Of a stretch of DNA of 64,000 nucleotides, positions 52,083 to 63,069 are shown one piece after another. Made by a program: the position numbers and the translations under genes. Origin of the DNA: PFJX01 sp040751755. GTDB lineage: Bacteria; Pseudomonadota; Gammaproteobacteria; Burkholderiales; Thiobacillaceae. Under the pieces are notes generated by a model, which was not told the DNA's origin, searched no databases, and saw nothing but the letters and a program-made list of their open reading frames with translations. Every line of letters starts with the position of its first letter. Position 1 is the stretch's first letter. The stretch spans positions 62,001 through 126,000 of the forward strand of contig JBFMHC010000040.1 of the NCBI GenBank assembly GCA_040751755.1, read 5' to 3'.

Positions 52083-55000
52083 GCGACGCCGCGGTCGTTC
52101 GTCGCCGGCTGCGCCGCCTCTGGCTGTGGCCGCTGCTCTTCCTGGCGCTGCTGGCCGTGGCCGTGGTGGCGGCCTACGAGCTGATCGCCTCGCCGTTCCA
52201 GGCCATGGTCCTGGCGGGCTACGGCAAGCGCCTCACCTTCCAGGTCGAGGACGGCGCCAACGCGCAGGCACCCGCCGCCCCCAGGGGGCCGTACGACGTG
52301 CGCCTGGGCTACACCGACCTGCCCGGCTACCTGAAGCGCCTGCAGGAACAGGGTTTCGAGATCACACGCCAGGCGCGGGTCTCGCCGGAGATGGCGAAGG
52401 TCGGCGAATTCGGCCTGTTCATGCCTTATCGCGAGAAGTCCGTGGCCGGCCTCAACCTGCTCGGCTGCGGCGGCCAAAGCCTGCAGGAGCAGCGTTTCCC
52501 CAGCCACACCTACGCCGACTTCAACGTCGTGCCGGCGGTGGTCGCCAACACCCTGCTGTTCATCGAGAACCGCGAACTCCTCGACCCCAACCACCCGCGG
52601 CGCAACCCGGCCGTGGAGTGGGACCGCCTCGGCCAGGCGGTGCTGGAGAAGGTCCTGCAGACCATCGACCCCTCGCGCAACGTCCCCGGCGGCTCCACCC
52701 TGGCGACGCAGATCGAGAAATATCGCCACTCCCCCGACGGCCTCACCCTCACCGCCGGCGACAAGCTGCGCCAGATGGCCTCCGCCTCGCTGCGCGCCTA
52801 CCTGGAAGGCACGGACACCCTGGCGACGCGCCGGCGCATCGTCCTCGACTACCTGAACACCGTGCCGCTCGCGGCCGCGCCCGGCTTCGGCGAGGTGAAC
52901 GGCGTGGGCGACGGTCTCGCCGCCTGGTTCGGCATGGACTTCGCCGAGGTCAACCGGCTGCTGCGCAACCCCGCGCCGACGCCGGAGGCGGCGCGCGCCT
53001 ACAAGCACGTGCTGGGGCTGCTGATCTCGCAGCGCAAGCCGTCCTGGTACCTGCTGAGCGGCCGCCGCCAGCTCGACGCGCAGGCCGACGCGCACCTGCG
53101 CCTGCTCGCCGCCGCCAAGGTCATCACCCCCGAGTTCCGCGACGCCGCCCTGCGGCAGCACATCGCCTTCCAGACCGGCGTGCGCAAGCGCGAGACCGCC
53201 AGCTTCGCGGACAGGAAGGCCACCAACGCCCTGCGCGTCGAGTTGATGGGCCGCCTGGGGGTGCCGCGCCTGTACGAGCTGGACCGCCTGGACCTCACCG
53301 CCAGCGCCACCCTGCACGGCCCCACGCAGTACGCGGTGTCCAACTTCCTGCAACGCCTCTCCGACCCGGTGGTGGTGGACGCCGCCGGCCTGTACGGCCA
53401 GTACCTGCTGGAGCCGGACGATGACCTCACCAAGCCCATCTACAGCTTCACCCTGTACGAGAACACCGAGGACGGCGCCCTGCTGCGCGTGCAGGCGGAC
53501 AACCTGAACCAGCCCTTCGACATCAACAAGGGGGCCAAGCTGGACATGGGCTCCTCGGCCAAGCTGCGCACCCTCATCACCTACCTGCAGCTGGTGTCGC
53601 AGCTGCACGACCAGTACGCGGCGATGCCGCGCGCCGAGCTGCTCAAGGTCAGGCCGGCCGAGAAGGACCTGCTGCTGCGGTGGGCGGTCGGCTACCTGCT
53701 CAACGCCCAGGACAAGGGCCTGACGCCCATGCTCAACGCGGCGATGGCGCGCCAGTACTCCGCCAGCCCCGCGGAGAGCTTCTTCACCGGCGGCGGCGTG
53801 CACCACTTCGCCAACTTCCACCACGACGACGACCACAAGGTGATGGACCTCTGGGAGGCGACGCGCAACTCCGTCAACCTGCCCTTCATCCGCCTGATGC
53901 GCGACATCGTGCGCCACTTCATGTACCGCGACCCCAAGGGCGCGGCGCAGATCCTCGCCGACCCCAACGACCCGCGCCGCGACATCTACCTGAAACGCTT
54001 CGCCGATCAGGAGGGCAAGGCCTACCTGGCGCGCTTCCTGAAGAAGTACCGCGGCCTGAAACCGGAGGAGACCGCCGCCGCCCTGCTCAACCACCTCACC
54101 GCCAACCCCAAGCGCCTGGCGGCGGTGTACCGCTACCTCGAACCCCGGGCCGACATCGCCGTGTTCACCCGTTTCCTCAAGGAACGCCTGAGCAACCCGG
54201 AGGGCTTCGACGAGAGCGACTTCAAGTACCTGTACGAGACCTACGGCCCGGACAAATTCAACCTCTCCGACCGTGGCTACATCGCCCAGGTCCATCCCCT
54301 GGAGCTGTGGCTGGTCGCCCACCTGCGCGGCCACCCCGGCGCCGGCTGGGACGAGATCGTCAAGGCCAGCCGGGAGGAGCGCGTGGAGGTGTACGACTGG
54401 CTGATCAACACCAGCCGCAAGAACGCGCAGGACATCCGCATCCACTCGCTGCTGGAGATCGAGGCCTTCCAGGAGGTGCATCGTCGCTGGCGCGTGCTCG
54501 GCTACCCGTTCGGCAGCCTGGTGCCCTCCTACGCCACCGCCATCGGCTCCTCCGCCGACCGCCCGGCCGCGCTGGCCGAGCTGATGGGCGTGATCGCCAA
54601 CGATGGCGTGAAGCTGCCGCCGGTCACCCTCACCAGCCTGGAATTCGCCGCCGACACCCCCTACCACACCGTGCTGAAGCGGCGCCGCCCGACCCCGGAG
54701 CGCATCTTCCCCGGCGAGGTCGCGTCGGTGGTTAAGCAGGCCCTGCTCAACGTGGTGCAGGAAGGCACGGCACGCCGCCTGCGCGGCGCCTTCCCGCTCG
54801 ACGACGGCACCAGCCTGGCGATCGGCGGCAAGACCGGCACCGGCGACCACCGCCTCGAGGTCTACGCCGCCAACGGCACGGTGATCGAGTCCAAGGTGAT
54901 GAACCGCACCGCCACCTTCGCCTTCTACATGGGCAGCCGCTTCTTCGGCGTCATGACCGTGTTCGTGCCGGGCGAGGCGGCGGCGGGCTACCACTTCACC

Positions 55001-55417
55001 AGCGGCCTGGCGGTGCAGATCGTCAAGGACATGGAGCCGGCGCTGCGCCCGCTGCTGCTGGGCAACGCCCGGCCGGAGCCGACCTGGGAGGAGCTGGCCA
55101 AGTCCTTCGACGCGGAGAACGGCGTCGCGCCCGTGCCCGTACCACCCGCGGCCACCGGCACCCCTGCGCCGCAGAAGCCCGCGGCGCCCAAGCCGGCACC
55201 GGCCAGGCCCCCCGTGCCCGCGGCGGTGAAGCCGCTGCCGCACGCCGTGCAGGAGGCCGCGCCGGCCGCCGAACCGCCGCCCGCGCCGCCGCCGCCGCAG
55301 GTGGACAAGCCCGATCCGCCGCCGCCGCCGCAGGTACCGCGTCCGCCGGCGCACACGCGGGAAAGGCCCAGCGAACCAACCGCGCCCGCCACCGGTTCCG
55401 GCTTCGTGTTCTTTTAA
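52079..55417 (+). CDS. Divergent class A penicillin-binding protein (GT51 plus transpeptidase)
   Basis: A 1112-residue cell-wall synthase. One N-terminal membrane helix (about 13-35) precedes a GT51 glycosyltransferase region whose key motif is IENREL around Glu163 rather than the usual ED-x-x-F, with GGSTLATQIEKYRHS as motif 2. The transpeptidase has Ser492-x-x-Lys495 (SSAK), SVN at 598-600 and KTGT at 918. The C-terminal 75 residues are a proline/alanine-rich tail. It is coupled to hemF by a 4-base overlap. Whether the altered glycosyltransferase site is active is unclear. Confidence 0.85.
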   Translation: MSDAAVVRRRLRRLWLWPLLFLALLAVAVVAAYELIASPFQAMVLAGYGKRLTFQVEDGANAQAPAAPRGPYDVRLGYTDLPGYLKRLQEQGFEITRQARVSPEMAKVGEFGLFMPYREKSVAGLNLLGCGGQSLQEQRFPSHTYADFNVVPAVVANTLLFIENRELLDPNHPRRNPAVEWDRLGQAVLEKVLQTIDPSRNVPGGSTLATQIEKYRHSPDGLTLTAGDKLRQMASASLRAYLEGTDTLATRRRIVLDYLNTVPLAAAPGFGEVNGVGDGLAAWFGMDFAEVNRLLRNPAPTPEAARAYKHVLGLLISQRKPSWYLLSGRRQLDAQADAHLRLLAAAKVITPEFRDAALRQHIAFQTGVRKRETASFADRKATNALRVELMGRLGVPRLYELDRLDLTASATLHGPTQYAVSNFLQRLSDPVVVDAAGLYGQYLLEPDDDLTKPIYSFTLYENTEDGALLRVQADNLNQPFDINKGAKLDMGSSAKLRTLITYLQLVSQLHDQYAAMPRAELLKVRPAEKDLLLRWAVGYLLNAQDKGLTPMLNAAMARQYSASPAESFFTGGGVHHFANFHHDDDHKVMDLWEATRNSVNLPFIRLMRDIVRHFMYRDPKGAAQILADPNDPRRDIYLKRFADQEGKAYLARFLKKYRGLKPEETAAALLNHLTANPKRLAAVYRYLEPRADIAVFTRFLKERLSNPEGFDESDFKYLYETYGPDKFNLSDRGYIAQVHPLELWLVAHLRGHPGAGWDEIVKASREERVEVYDWLINTSRKNAQDIRIHSLLEIEAFQEVHRRWRVLGYPFGSLVPSYATAIGSSADRPAALAELMGVIANDGVKLPPVTLTSLEFAADTPYHTVLKRRRPTPERIFPGEVASVVKQALLNVVQEGTARRLRGAFPLDDGTSLAIGGKTGTGDHRLEVYAANGTVIESKVMNRTATFAFYMGSRFFGVMTVFVPGEAAAGYHFTSGLAVQIVKDMEPALRPLLLGNARPEPTWEELAKSFDAENGVAPVPVPPAATGTPAPQKPAAPKPAPARPPVPAAVKPLPHAVQEAAPAAEPPPAPPPPQVDKPDPPPPPQVPRPPAHTRERPSEPTAPATGSGFVFF

Positions 55418-55484
55418 GCCAGCGGGAACAGGTTCAGGATGGCGCGGTGACCGGCACATGGCTCAGAGAAAGGACGCATAGGCG

Positions 55485-57893
<2,409 letters not shown>

Positions 57894-57902
57894 GGCGGGA
57901 CG

Positions 57903-57926
57903 AAAAAAACGCCGCGTGACGCGGCG
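57903..57926 (-). terminator. Intrinsic terminator after ankyrin gene
   Basis: On the minus strand CGCCGCG and CGCGGCG pair around a TCA loop, followed by seven T residues. It ends the ankyrin-gene transcript. Confidence 0.8.
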
Positions 57927-57947
57927 CTCGGTGTGGCGGGGGCGGGC

Positions 57948-58535
57948 TCAGTGCGCCGGGCGCTTGATGAAGTTGACCACCTTCGCCTCGCTCGGCGGGC
58001 CCTTGCGCAGGCCGCTGGCGCAGGACACGCCCTCGGTCTCCATGACGAAGCCCTCGGCCTCGTGCAGCAGGTTGATGACGTCGACGAAGAAGCGCTCCTT
58101 GGCCATCGCCAGGGCGGTGCGCCCGCCCTCGTTCTCCGCCTTCACCTCGGCGCCCGCGTTCAGCAGCACCTCGCACACCGCCGCCTCGCCGGCGCCGGCG
58201 GCCAGCATGAGCGGGGTGAGGCCGTAGAAGATGCGCTGGTTCACGTTGGCGCCCGCGTCCACCAGGGCCTGGACGACGGGGGCGAAACCGCAGTCCACCT
58301 CATGGTTGTAAGCGGCCTTGAAGATGGGCGTCCAGCCCTGGGCATCCTGGGCGTTGGCATCGGCGCCGGCCGCCAGCAGGGCCCGCACCACGTCGAGGTG
58401 GCCGTGGAAGGCCGCCAGGTGCAGGGCGGTGCTGCCCTCGGCATCGGTGGCGTTGGCATCGGCACCGCCGGCGAGGATGGCCTGGACTTGCTGGAGATCG
58501 CCGGCCTGGGCGGCGCTGTGCAGGGTAGCGGACAT
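57948..58535 (-). CDS. Ankyrin-repeat protein
   Basis: A 195-residue protein made of about five ankyrin repeats (GSTALHLAAFHGHLDVVRALLAAGADANAQDA and similar), with no signal peptide. A C-terminal tail of about 45 residues contains a cysteine (GVSCASG). Ankyrin repeats bind proteins; in bacteria small ones often guard catalases or act in stress responses, but no partner is adjacent. Terminated by a strong hairpin. Confidence 0.9.
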   Translation of the reverse strand: MSATLHSAAQAGDLQQVQAILAGGADANATDAEGSTALHLAAFHGHLDVVRALLAAGADANAQDAQGWTPIFKAAYNHEVDCGFAPVVQALVDAGANVNQRIFYGLTPLMLAAGAGEAAVCEVLLNAGAEVKAENEGGRTALAMAKERFFVDVINLLHEAEGFVMETEGVSCASGLRKGPPSEAKVVNFIKRPAH

Positions 58536-58653
58536 GATGTTCTCCGGGATCGAATGAATTCCCGACGATTCTACTCAACTATTCGCCGGATGGGAACCCG
58601 GTCCCCGGCTCTCGAAGCAACGCCCCGCGGCAAGCGCGGCGCCTCCGCCACGG

Positions 58654-60129
58654 CTACAAGCCCAGCTCGCCCCACATCGCGTCCACGCGCCGCTTCACCT
58701 CGTCGGTCATGCGGATGGGCGTGCCCCATTCGCGCGCGGTCTCGCCCGGCCACTTGTTGGTGGCGTCGATGCCCATCTTGCTGCCCAGGCCCGAGACCGG
58801 GCTGGCGAAGTCGAGGTAGTCGATGGGCGTGTTCTCCACCAGCAGGGTGTCGCGCGCCGGGTCGACGCGCGTGGTGAGCGCCCACATCACGTCGTTCCAG
58901 TCGCGCACGTTCACGTCCTCGTCGGTGACGAGGATGAACTTGGTGTACATGAACTGGCGCAGGAAGGACCACACGCCGAACATCACCCGCTTGGCGTGGC
59001 CGGGGTACTGCTTCCGCATGCTCACCACCGCCATGCGGTAGGAACAGCCCTCGGGCGGCAGGTAGAAGTCGGTGATCTCGGGGAACTGCTTCTGCAGCAG
59101 CGGCACGAACACCTCGTTCAGCGCCACGCCGAGGATGGCCGGCTCGTCCGGCGGCTTGCCGGTGTAGGTGGAGTGGTAGATGGGGTCGCGCCGCATCGTC
59201 ATGCGCTCGACGGTGAAGACCGGGAAGGTCTCCTGCTCGTTGTAGTAGCCGGTGTGGTCGCCATACGGCCCCTCCAGCGCGGTCTCGCCGGGGTGGATCA
59301 CGCCCTCCAGGACGATCTCGGCCGAGGCCGGCACCTGCAGCTCGGACCCGAGTGCCTTGGCGACCTGCGTCTTGGCGCCGCGCAGCAGGCCGGCGAACTG
59401 GTATTCGGAGAGGCTGTCCGGCACCGGCGTGACCGCGCCGAGGATGGTGGCGGGGTCCGCGCCCAGGGCCACCGCGACGGGGAAGGGCTGGCCGGGGTGG
59501 GCCGCCTGGTGCTCGCGGAAGTCGAGGGCGCCGCCGCGGTGCGCGAGCCAGCGCATGATCAGCTTGTTCGGCCCCAGCACCTGCTGGCGGTAGATGCCCA
59601 GGTTCTGGCGCGGCTTGTGCGGTCCCTTGGTGATGACCAGGCCCCAGGTGATGAGCGGCGCCACGTCGCCGGGCCAGCAGTGCTGGATGGGCAGGCGCGA
59701 CAGGTCGACGTCCTTACCCTCCCACACCACCTCCTGGCAGGCGGGCGAGCGCACCTCCTTGGGCGACATGTTGAGCACCTGCTTCAGCACCGGCCACTTC
59801 TCCCAGGCGTCCTTGAGGCCGCGCGGCGGCTCGGGCTCCTTGAGGTAGGCGAGCAGCCGGCCGATCTCGCGCAGCTTCGCCGGATCCTCCTCGCCCATGC
59901 CGAGGGCGACGCGCTTGACCGTGCCGAACAGGTTGGCGAGCACGGGGATGCGGGTTTGCCCATCCTGGCCCTTGGGCCGTTCGAACAGCAGGGCCGGGCC
60001 GCCGGCGCGCAGCACGCGGTCGCCGATCTCGGTCATCTCCAGGACCGGGTCGACCTCGCGCGTGATGCGCTTCAGCTCGCCGCGCGCCTCCAGCTGGGCG
60101 ATGAAATCACGCAGGTCTTCGTAACGCAT
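58654..60129 (-). CDS. ubiD: 3-octaprenyl-4-hydroxybenzoate decarboxylase UbiD
   Basis: Prenylated-FMN-dependent decarboxylase of ubiquinone synthesis. The 491 residues begin MRYEDLRDFIAQLEARGELKRI and include NLGIYRQQVLGPNKLIMRWL, the catalytic Glu region EGPYGDHTGYY, and SPVSGLGSKMGIDATNKWPGE near the end. UbiX, which supplies the cofactor, is not in the window. It lies 3 bases after the lipoprotein gene. Confidence 0.96.
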   Translation of the reverse strand: MRYEDLRDFIAQLEARGELKRITREVDPVLEMTEIGDRVLRAGGPALLFERPKGQDGQTRIPVLANLFGTVKRVALGMGEEDPAKLREIGRLLAYLKEPEPPRGLKDAWEKWPVLKQVLNMSPKEVRSPACQEVVWEGKDVDLSRLPIQHCWPGDVAPLITWGLVITKGPHKPRQNLGIYRQQVLGPNKLIMRWLAHRGGALDFREHQAAHPGQPFPVAVALGADPATILGAVTPVPDSLSEYQFAGLLRGAKTQVAKALGSELQVPASAEIVLEGVIHPGETALEGPYGDHTGYYNEQETFPVFTVERMTMRRDPIYHSTYTGKPPDEPAILGVALNEVFVPLLQKQFPEITDFYLPPEGCSYRMAVVSMRKQYPGHAKRVMFGVWSFLRQFMYTKFILVTDEDVNVRDWNDVMWALTTRVDPARDTLLVENTPIDYLDFASPVSGLGSKMGIDATNKWPGETAREWGTPIRMTDEVKRRVDAMWGELGL

Positions 60130-60132
60130 GGC

Positions 60133-60546
60133 TCAGGCACCGGCCTCCACGAACCGGAACTTGCCGTCCACCTCCTTGAACGCGCCCAGTTTCTGACCCA
60201 GGTCCGCGGGCGCCTCGGGGAACTTCTGCATGCGGCAGGACTGCGCGCTCACGGCGTACACGCCGGCGCTGGTCTTGAGCAGGAACAGCGGCTCCGGGTA
60301 TTCGTCCGGCGCGCGGTAGAGGGTCATGGCCGAGGCCTGTTCCACCTCCTTGATGGAACCGCCGCCGTTGCAGTCCGGCATGCGGGCGATGATCACCTCG
60401 ACGTCCACGGTGTCCTTCCAGAACCAGGTCTTGTTGCGCATCAGGGTGATGGCCTGGTCACGCTCGCCGAGGGAGTAGGAGGCGGCATCCTGCAGGCAGC
60501 CCGCCAGCAGGGGCAGGAGGGGAAGCAACAAGATCCAGCGTTTCAT
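60133..60546 (-). CDS. Small lipoprotein of unknown function
   Basis: A 137-residue exported lipoprotein: MKRWILLLPLLPLLAGC has a lipobox with Cys17 as the lipidated residue. Two further cysteines (MPDCNG and SAQSCRM) could form a disulfide. The start at 60546 is preferred because AGGAG is 7 bases upstream; another ATG two codons earlier is too close to it. No known family recognised. It lies between the ABC-F gene and ubiD on one strand. Confidence 0.8.
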   Translation of the reverse strand: MKRWILLLPLLPLLAGCLQDAASYSLGERDQAITLMRNKTWFWKDTVDVEVIIARMPDCNGGGSIKEVEQASAMTLYRAPDEYPEPLFLLKTSAGVYAVSAQSCRMQKFPEAPADLGQKLGAFKEVDGKFRFVEAGA

Positions 60547-60589
60547 GGCCATGCTCCTCATGGTTGGATGGTCCGGCGCCGTGCGGGCC

Positions 60590-62209
60590 TTACTCCAGGC
60601 CCTGGCTGGCGAGGTAGTCATCGTAGCCGCCTTCGTAGACCACGTGGCTGCCGTCCAGCTTCAGCTCGATGATCTTGTTGGCGAGGGAGTCGACGAACTG
60701 GCGGTCGTGCGAGACGAACACCAGGGTGCCGGTGTAGGCGTCCAGGCCGTTGTTCAGGGACTCGATCGATTCCATGTCCAGGTGGTTGGTCGGTTCGTCC
60801 ATCACCAGCACGTTGGGGCGCAGCAGCATGAGCTTGCCGAACAGCATGCGGCCCTGCTCGCCGCCGGAGATGACGCGCACCGACTTCTTCATCTCGTCGC
60901 CGGAAAACAGCAGGCGGCCGAGCGTGCCGCGGATCAGGGTCTCGACGTCATTGCCGTCGTAGCCGCCCTCGCGCACCCACTCCGCGATCCAGTCGGTGAG
61001 CGACCTGTCGGCCTCGAAGTCGGCGGAATGGTCCTGCGCGAAGTAGCCGTGGCGCGCCTTTTCCGCCCACTTGACGGTGCCCCGCGAGGGCGTGAGCTCG
61101 CCCACCAGCAGCTTGAGCAGGGTGGTCTTGCCGACGCCGTTCTCGCCGATGATGGCGACGCGATCGCCGGCGGCGACCTGGAACGAGAGGTTGGTGATCA
61201 CCGGCACGCCCGGCTCGTAGCCGAAGCTCAGGTTCTCGATCTCGCAGGCCAGGCGGTGCAGCTTTTCCTTCTCGTCGTAGTCGAAACGGATCCAGGGATA
61301 TTGGCGGCTGGACGGTTTGACGTCCTCCGGCTTGAGCTTGTCGATCAGCTTCAGGCGGCTGGTGGCCTGCTTGGCCTTGGACTTGTTGGCCGAGAAGCGG
61401 CGCACGAAGTCCTGCAGGTCGGCGATCTTCTCCTTGGCGCGGGCGTTGGCGGCCTGCTGACGCTCGCGCGCCAGGGTCGAGGCCTCCATGTAATCGTCGT
61501 AGTTGCCGGGGTAGACCTTGAGCGTGCGGTAGTCCAGGTCGGCCATGTGGGTGCAGACCTGGTTCAGGAAGTGGCGGTCGTGCGAGATGATGATCATGGT
61601 GGAGTTGCGCGCGTTGAGCACGCCCTCCAGCCAGCGGATGGTGTTGATGTCCAGGTTGTTGGTCGGTTCGTCGAGCAGCAGGATGTCCGGGTCGGCGAAC
61701 AGCACCTGCGCCAGCAGCACGCGCAGCTTCCAGCCCGGCGCCACCTCGCGCATCGGCCCGTTGTGCTTGTCGGAGGGGATGTCCAGGCCTAGCAGCAGCT
61801 CACCGGCGCGCGCCTCCGCGTCGTAGCCGCCTATCTCGCCGAAATGGCTCTCCAGCTCGGCGGCGCGCATGTAGTCCTCCTCGCTCGCCTCCGGGTTCAT
61901 GTAGATGGCGTCCTTCTCCTGCATCACCCGCCACAGCTCGGCGTGCCCCATCAGCACCACGTCGAGCACGCGCACGTCCTCGAAGGCGAACTGGTCCTGG
62001 CGCAGGAAGGCCATGCGCTCGTGCGGGTCGATGCTGACGTTGCCGGCGGAGGGCTCCAGCACGCCGGCGAGGATCTTCATGAAGGTGGACTTGCCGCAAC
62101 CGTTGGCGCCGATGAGGCCGTAGCGGTTGCCGTCGCCGAACTTGACGGAGACGTTCTCGAACAGGGGCTTGGCCCCGAACTGCATGGTGAGGTTTGAAAC
62201 GGTGAGCAT
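60590..62209 (-). CDS. ybiT: ABC-F family ATPase, YbiT-like
   Basis: Cytosolic translation-associated ATPase with two nucleotide-binding domains and no membrane part. Walker A motifs are GANGCGKST and GENGVGKTT, the first signature is the YbiT-type VAPGWKLRVLLAQ, and the second is ISGGEQGRML. Walker B motifs are ILLLDEPTNNLD and VLVMDEPTNHLD. The inter-domain linker is basic (FSANKSKAKQATSRLK). The 539 residues match the YbiT length. A hairpin sits directly before the start codon. Confidence 0.92.
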   Translation of the reverse strand: MLTVSNLTMQFGAKPLFENVSVKFGDGNRYGLIGANGCGKSTFMKILAGVLEPSAGNVSIDPHERMAFLRQDQFAFEDVRVLDVVLMGHAELWRVMQEKDAIYMNPEASEEDYMRAAELESHFGEIGGYDAEARAGELLLGLDIPSDKHNGPMREVAPGWKLRVLLAQVLFADPDILLLDEPTNNLDINTIRWLEGVLNARNSTMIIISHDRHFLNQVCTHMADLDYRTLKVYPGNYDDYMEASTLARERQQAANARAKEKIADLQDFVRRFSANKSKAKQATSRLKLIDKLKPEDVKPSSRQYPWIRFDYDEKEKLHRLACEIENLSFGYEPGVPVITNLSFQVAAGDRVAIIGENGVGKTTLLKLLVGELTPSRGTVKWAEKARHGYFAQDHSADFEADRSLTDWIAEWVREGGYDGNDVETLIRGTLGRLLFSGDEMKKSVRVISGGEQGRMLFGKLMLLRPNVLVMDEPTNHLDMESIESLNNGLDAYTGTLVFVSHDRQFVDSLANKIIELKLDGSHVVYEGGYDDYLASQGLE

Positions 62210-62214
62210 GGTGA

Positions 62215-62233
62215 GGCCTGTGAAATTCAGGCC
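62215..62233 (-). promoter_or_regulatory. Leader hairpin over the ybiT ribosome-binding region
   Basis: On the minus strand GGCCTG-AATTTCA-CAGGCC forms a 6-bp stem ending 5 bases before the ATG. The only AGG that could serve as a ribosome site lies in its 3' arm, so the fold may limit translation. Confidence 0.4.
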
Positions 62234-62292
62234 GCGATTCTACCCGCTTAGCGCATTCCCTTCCGCACCAAGGGCTTACCGGGGGCCACGAC

Positions 62293-62922
62293 CTACACCA
62301 GCCCCATGTCGCGCGCCAGCAGGGCCGCCTCGGCGCGCGAGGAGACGTTGAGCTTGCGGTACAGCTCCTTCACGTAGCCGGACACGGTGTGCTGCGAGAT
62401 GCCCAGCAGGCGCGCGGTCTCGACCTGCGTCATGCCCTTGGCGATGAGGCGCAGGACCTCGGTCTCGCGCTCCGTGAGATCGGGATCAGGCAGATGCTGG
62501 ACGGGCTGGAAGAAGGCGAGCATGCGCCGCGCGATTGCCGGCGAGAGCGGCGGCTGGCCGGCGGCGATGCCGGTGAGTGCGGCGACGATCGCCGCCACCG
62601 GCTGGTCCTTGAGCAGGTAGCCGCGCGCGCCCGCGCGCAGCGCCGGGAAGATGTGGCCGTCGTCATGGTAGATGCTCGTCACCACGCAGAGGGTGGCAGG
62701 CGAGCGGCGCTGGATGAACTCGATCAGCTCCACGCCGCTGCCGTCCGGCAGGCCCAGGTCGATGAGGGCGATGTCCGGCATCTCGGCGGACGCAAGCTTG
62801 CCGCGCGCCTCCTTGAGGCTGTAGGCGGCATCGACGGCGATGCCGGGGAAACTGTCGCGCAGGGCCTGGCCCAGCCAGGCCTGCGACTCCGGCAGATCCT
62901 CGAGAATGAAACCTTTACGCAT
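62293..62922 (-). CDS. LuxR/NarL-type response regulator
   Basis: A 209-residue transcription regulator: receiver domain with phospho-acceptor Asp in IALIDLGLPDGSG and Lys in YLLKDQP, and a C-terminal LuxR helix-turn-helix (LTERETEVLRLIAKGMTQVETARLLGIS). No kinase is adjacent; an orphan regulator or partner of the hybrid kinases is possible. GGGAG six bases upstream supports the ATG at 62922. Confidence 0.92.
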   Translation of the reverse strand: MRKGFILEDLPESQAWLGQALRDSFPGIAVDAAYSLKEARGKLASAEMPDIALIDLGLPDGSGVELIEFIQRRSPATLCVVTSIYHDDGHIFPALRAGARGYLLKDQPVAAIVAALTGIAAGQPPLSPAIARRMLAFFQPVQHLPDPDLTERETEVLRLIAKGMTQVETARLLGISQHTVSGYVKELYRKLNVSSRAEAALLARDMGLV

Positions 62923-62963
62923 GCGTGCTCCCGATGTTTTTTCGCGGATCATACCCGTCTCCC

Positions 62964-63026
62964 GGCGCCACCCAGCCCCCCAGAACACGGGGTGGCGCCG
63001 ATCGCGCGGGGCGGGAAAATCCCGCC
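62964..63026. repeat. Two inverted repeats in divergent regulator/porin region
   Basis: GGCGCCACCC (62964-62973) pairs perfectly with GGGTGGCGCC (62990-62999) over a 16-base loop. Next to it GGCGGG-AAAAT-CCCGCC (63010-63026) forms a second hairpin. They lie between divergent genes and could be operators for either. Confidence 0.6.
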
Positions 63027-63069
63027 GCATCAGGTAACCTCGCCCTCCGTCCGCCCCGTGCCTCTCGCC

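Noticed and set aside
51998..55459. 1153-codon minus-strand open frame opposite the PBP gene
   Set aside because: Shadow of a GC-rich gene: repetitive Val/Gly/Arg/His composition, no domain, and the plus strand has clear PBP motifs.
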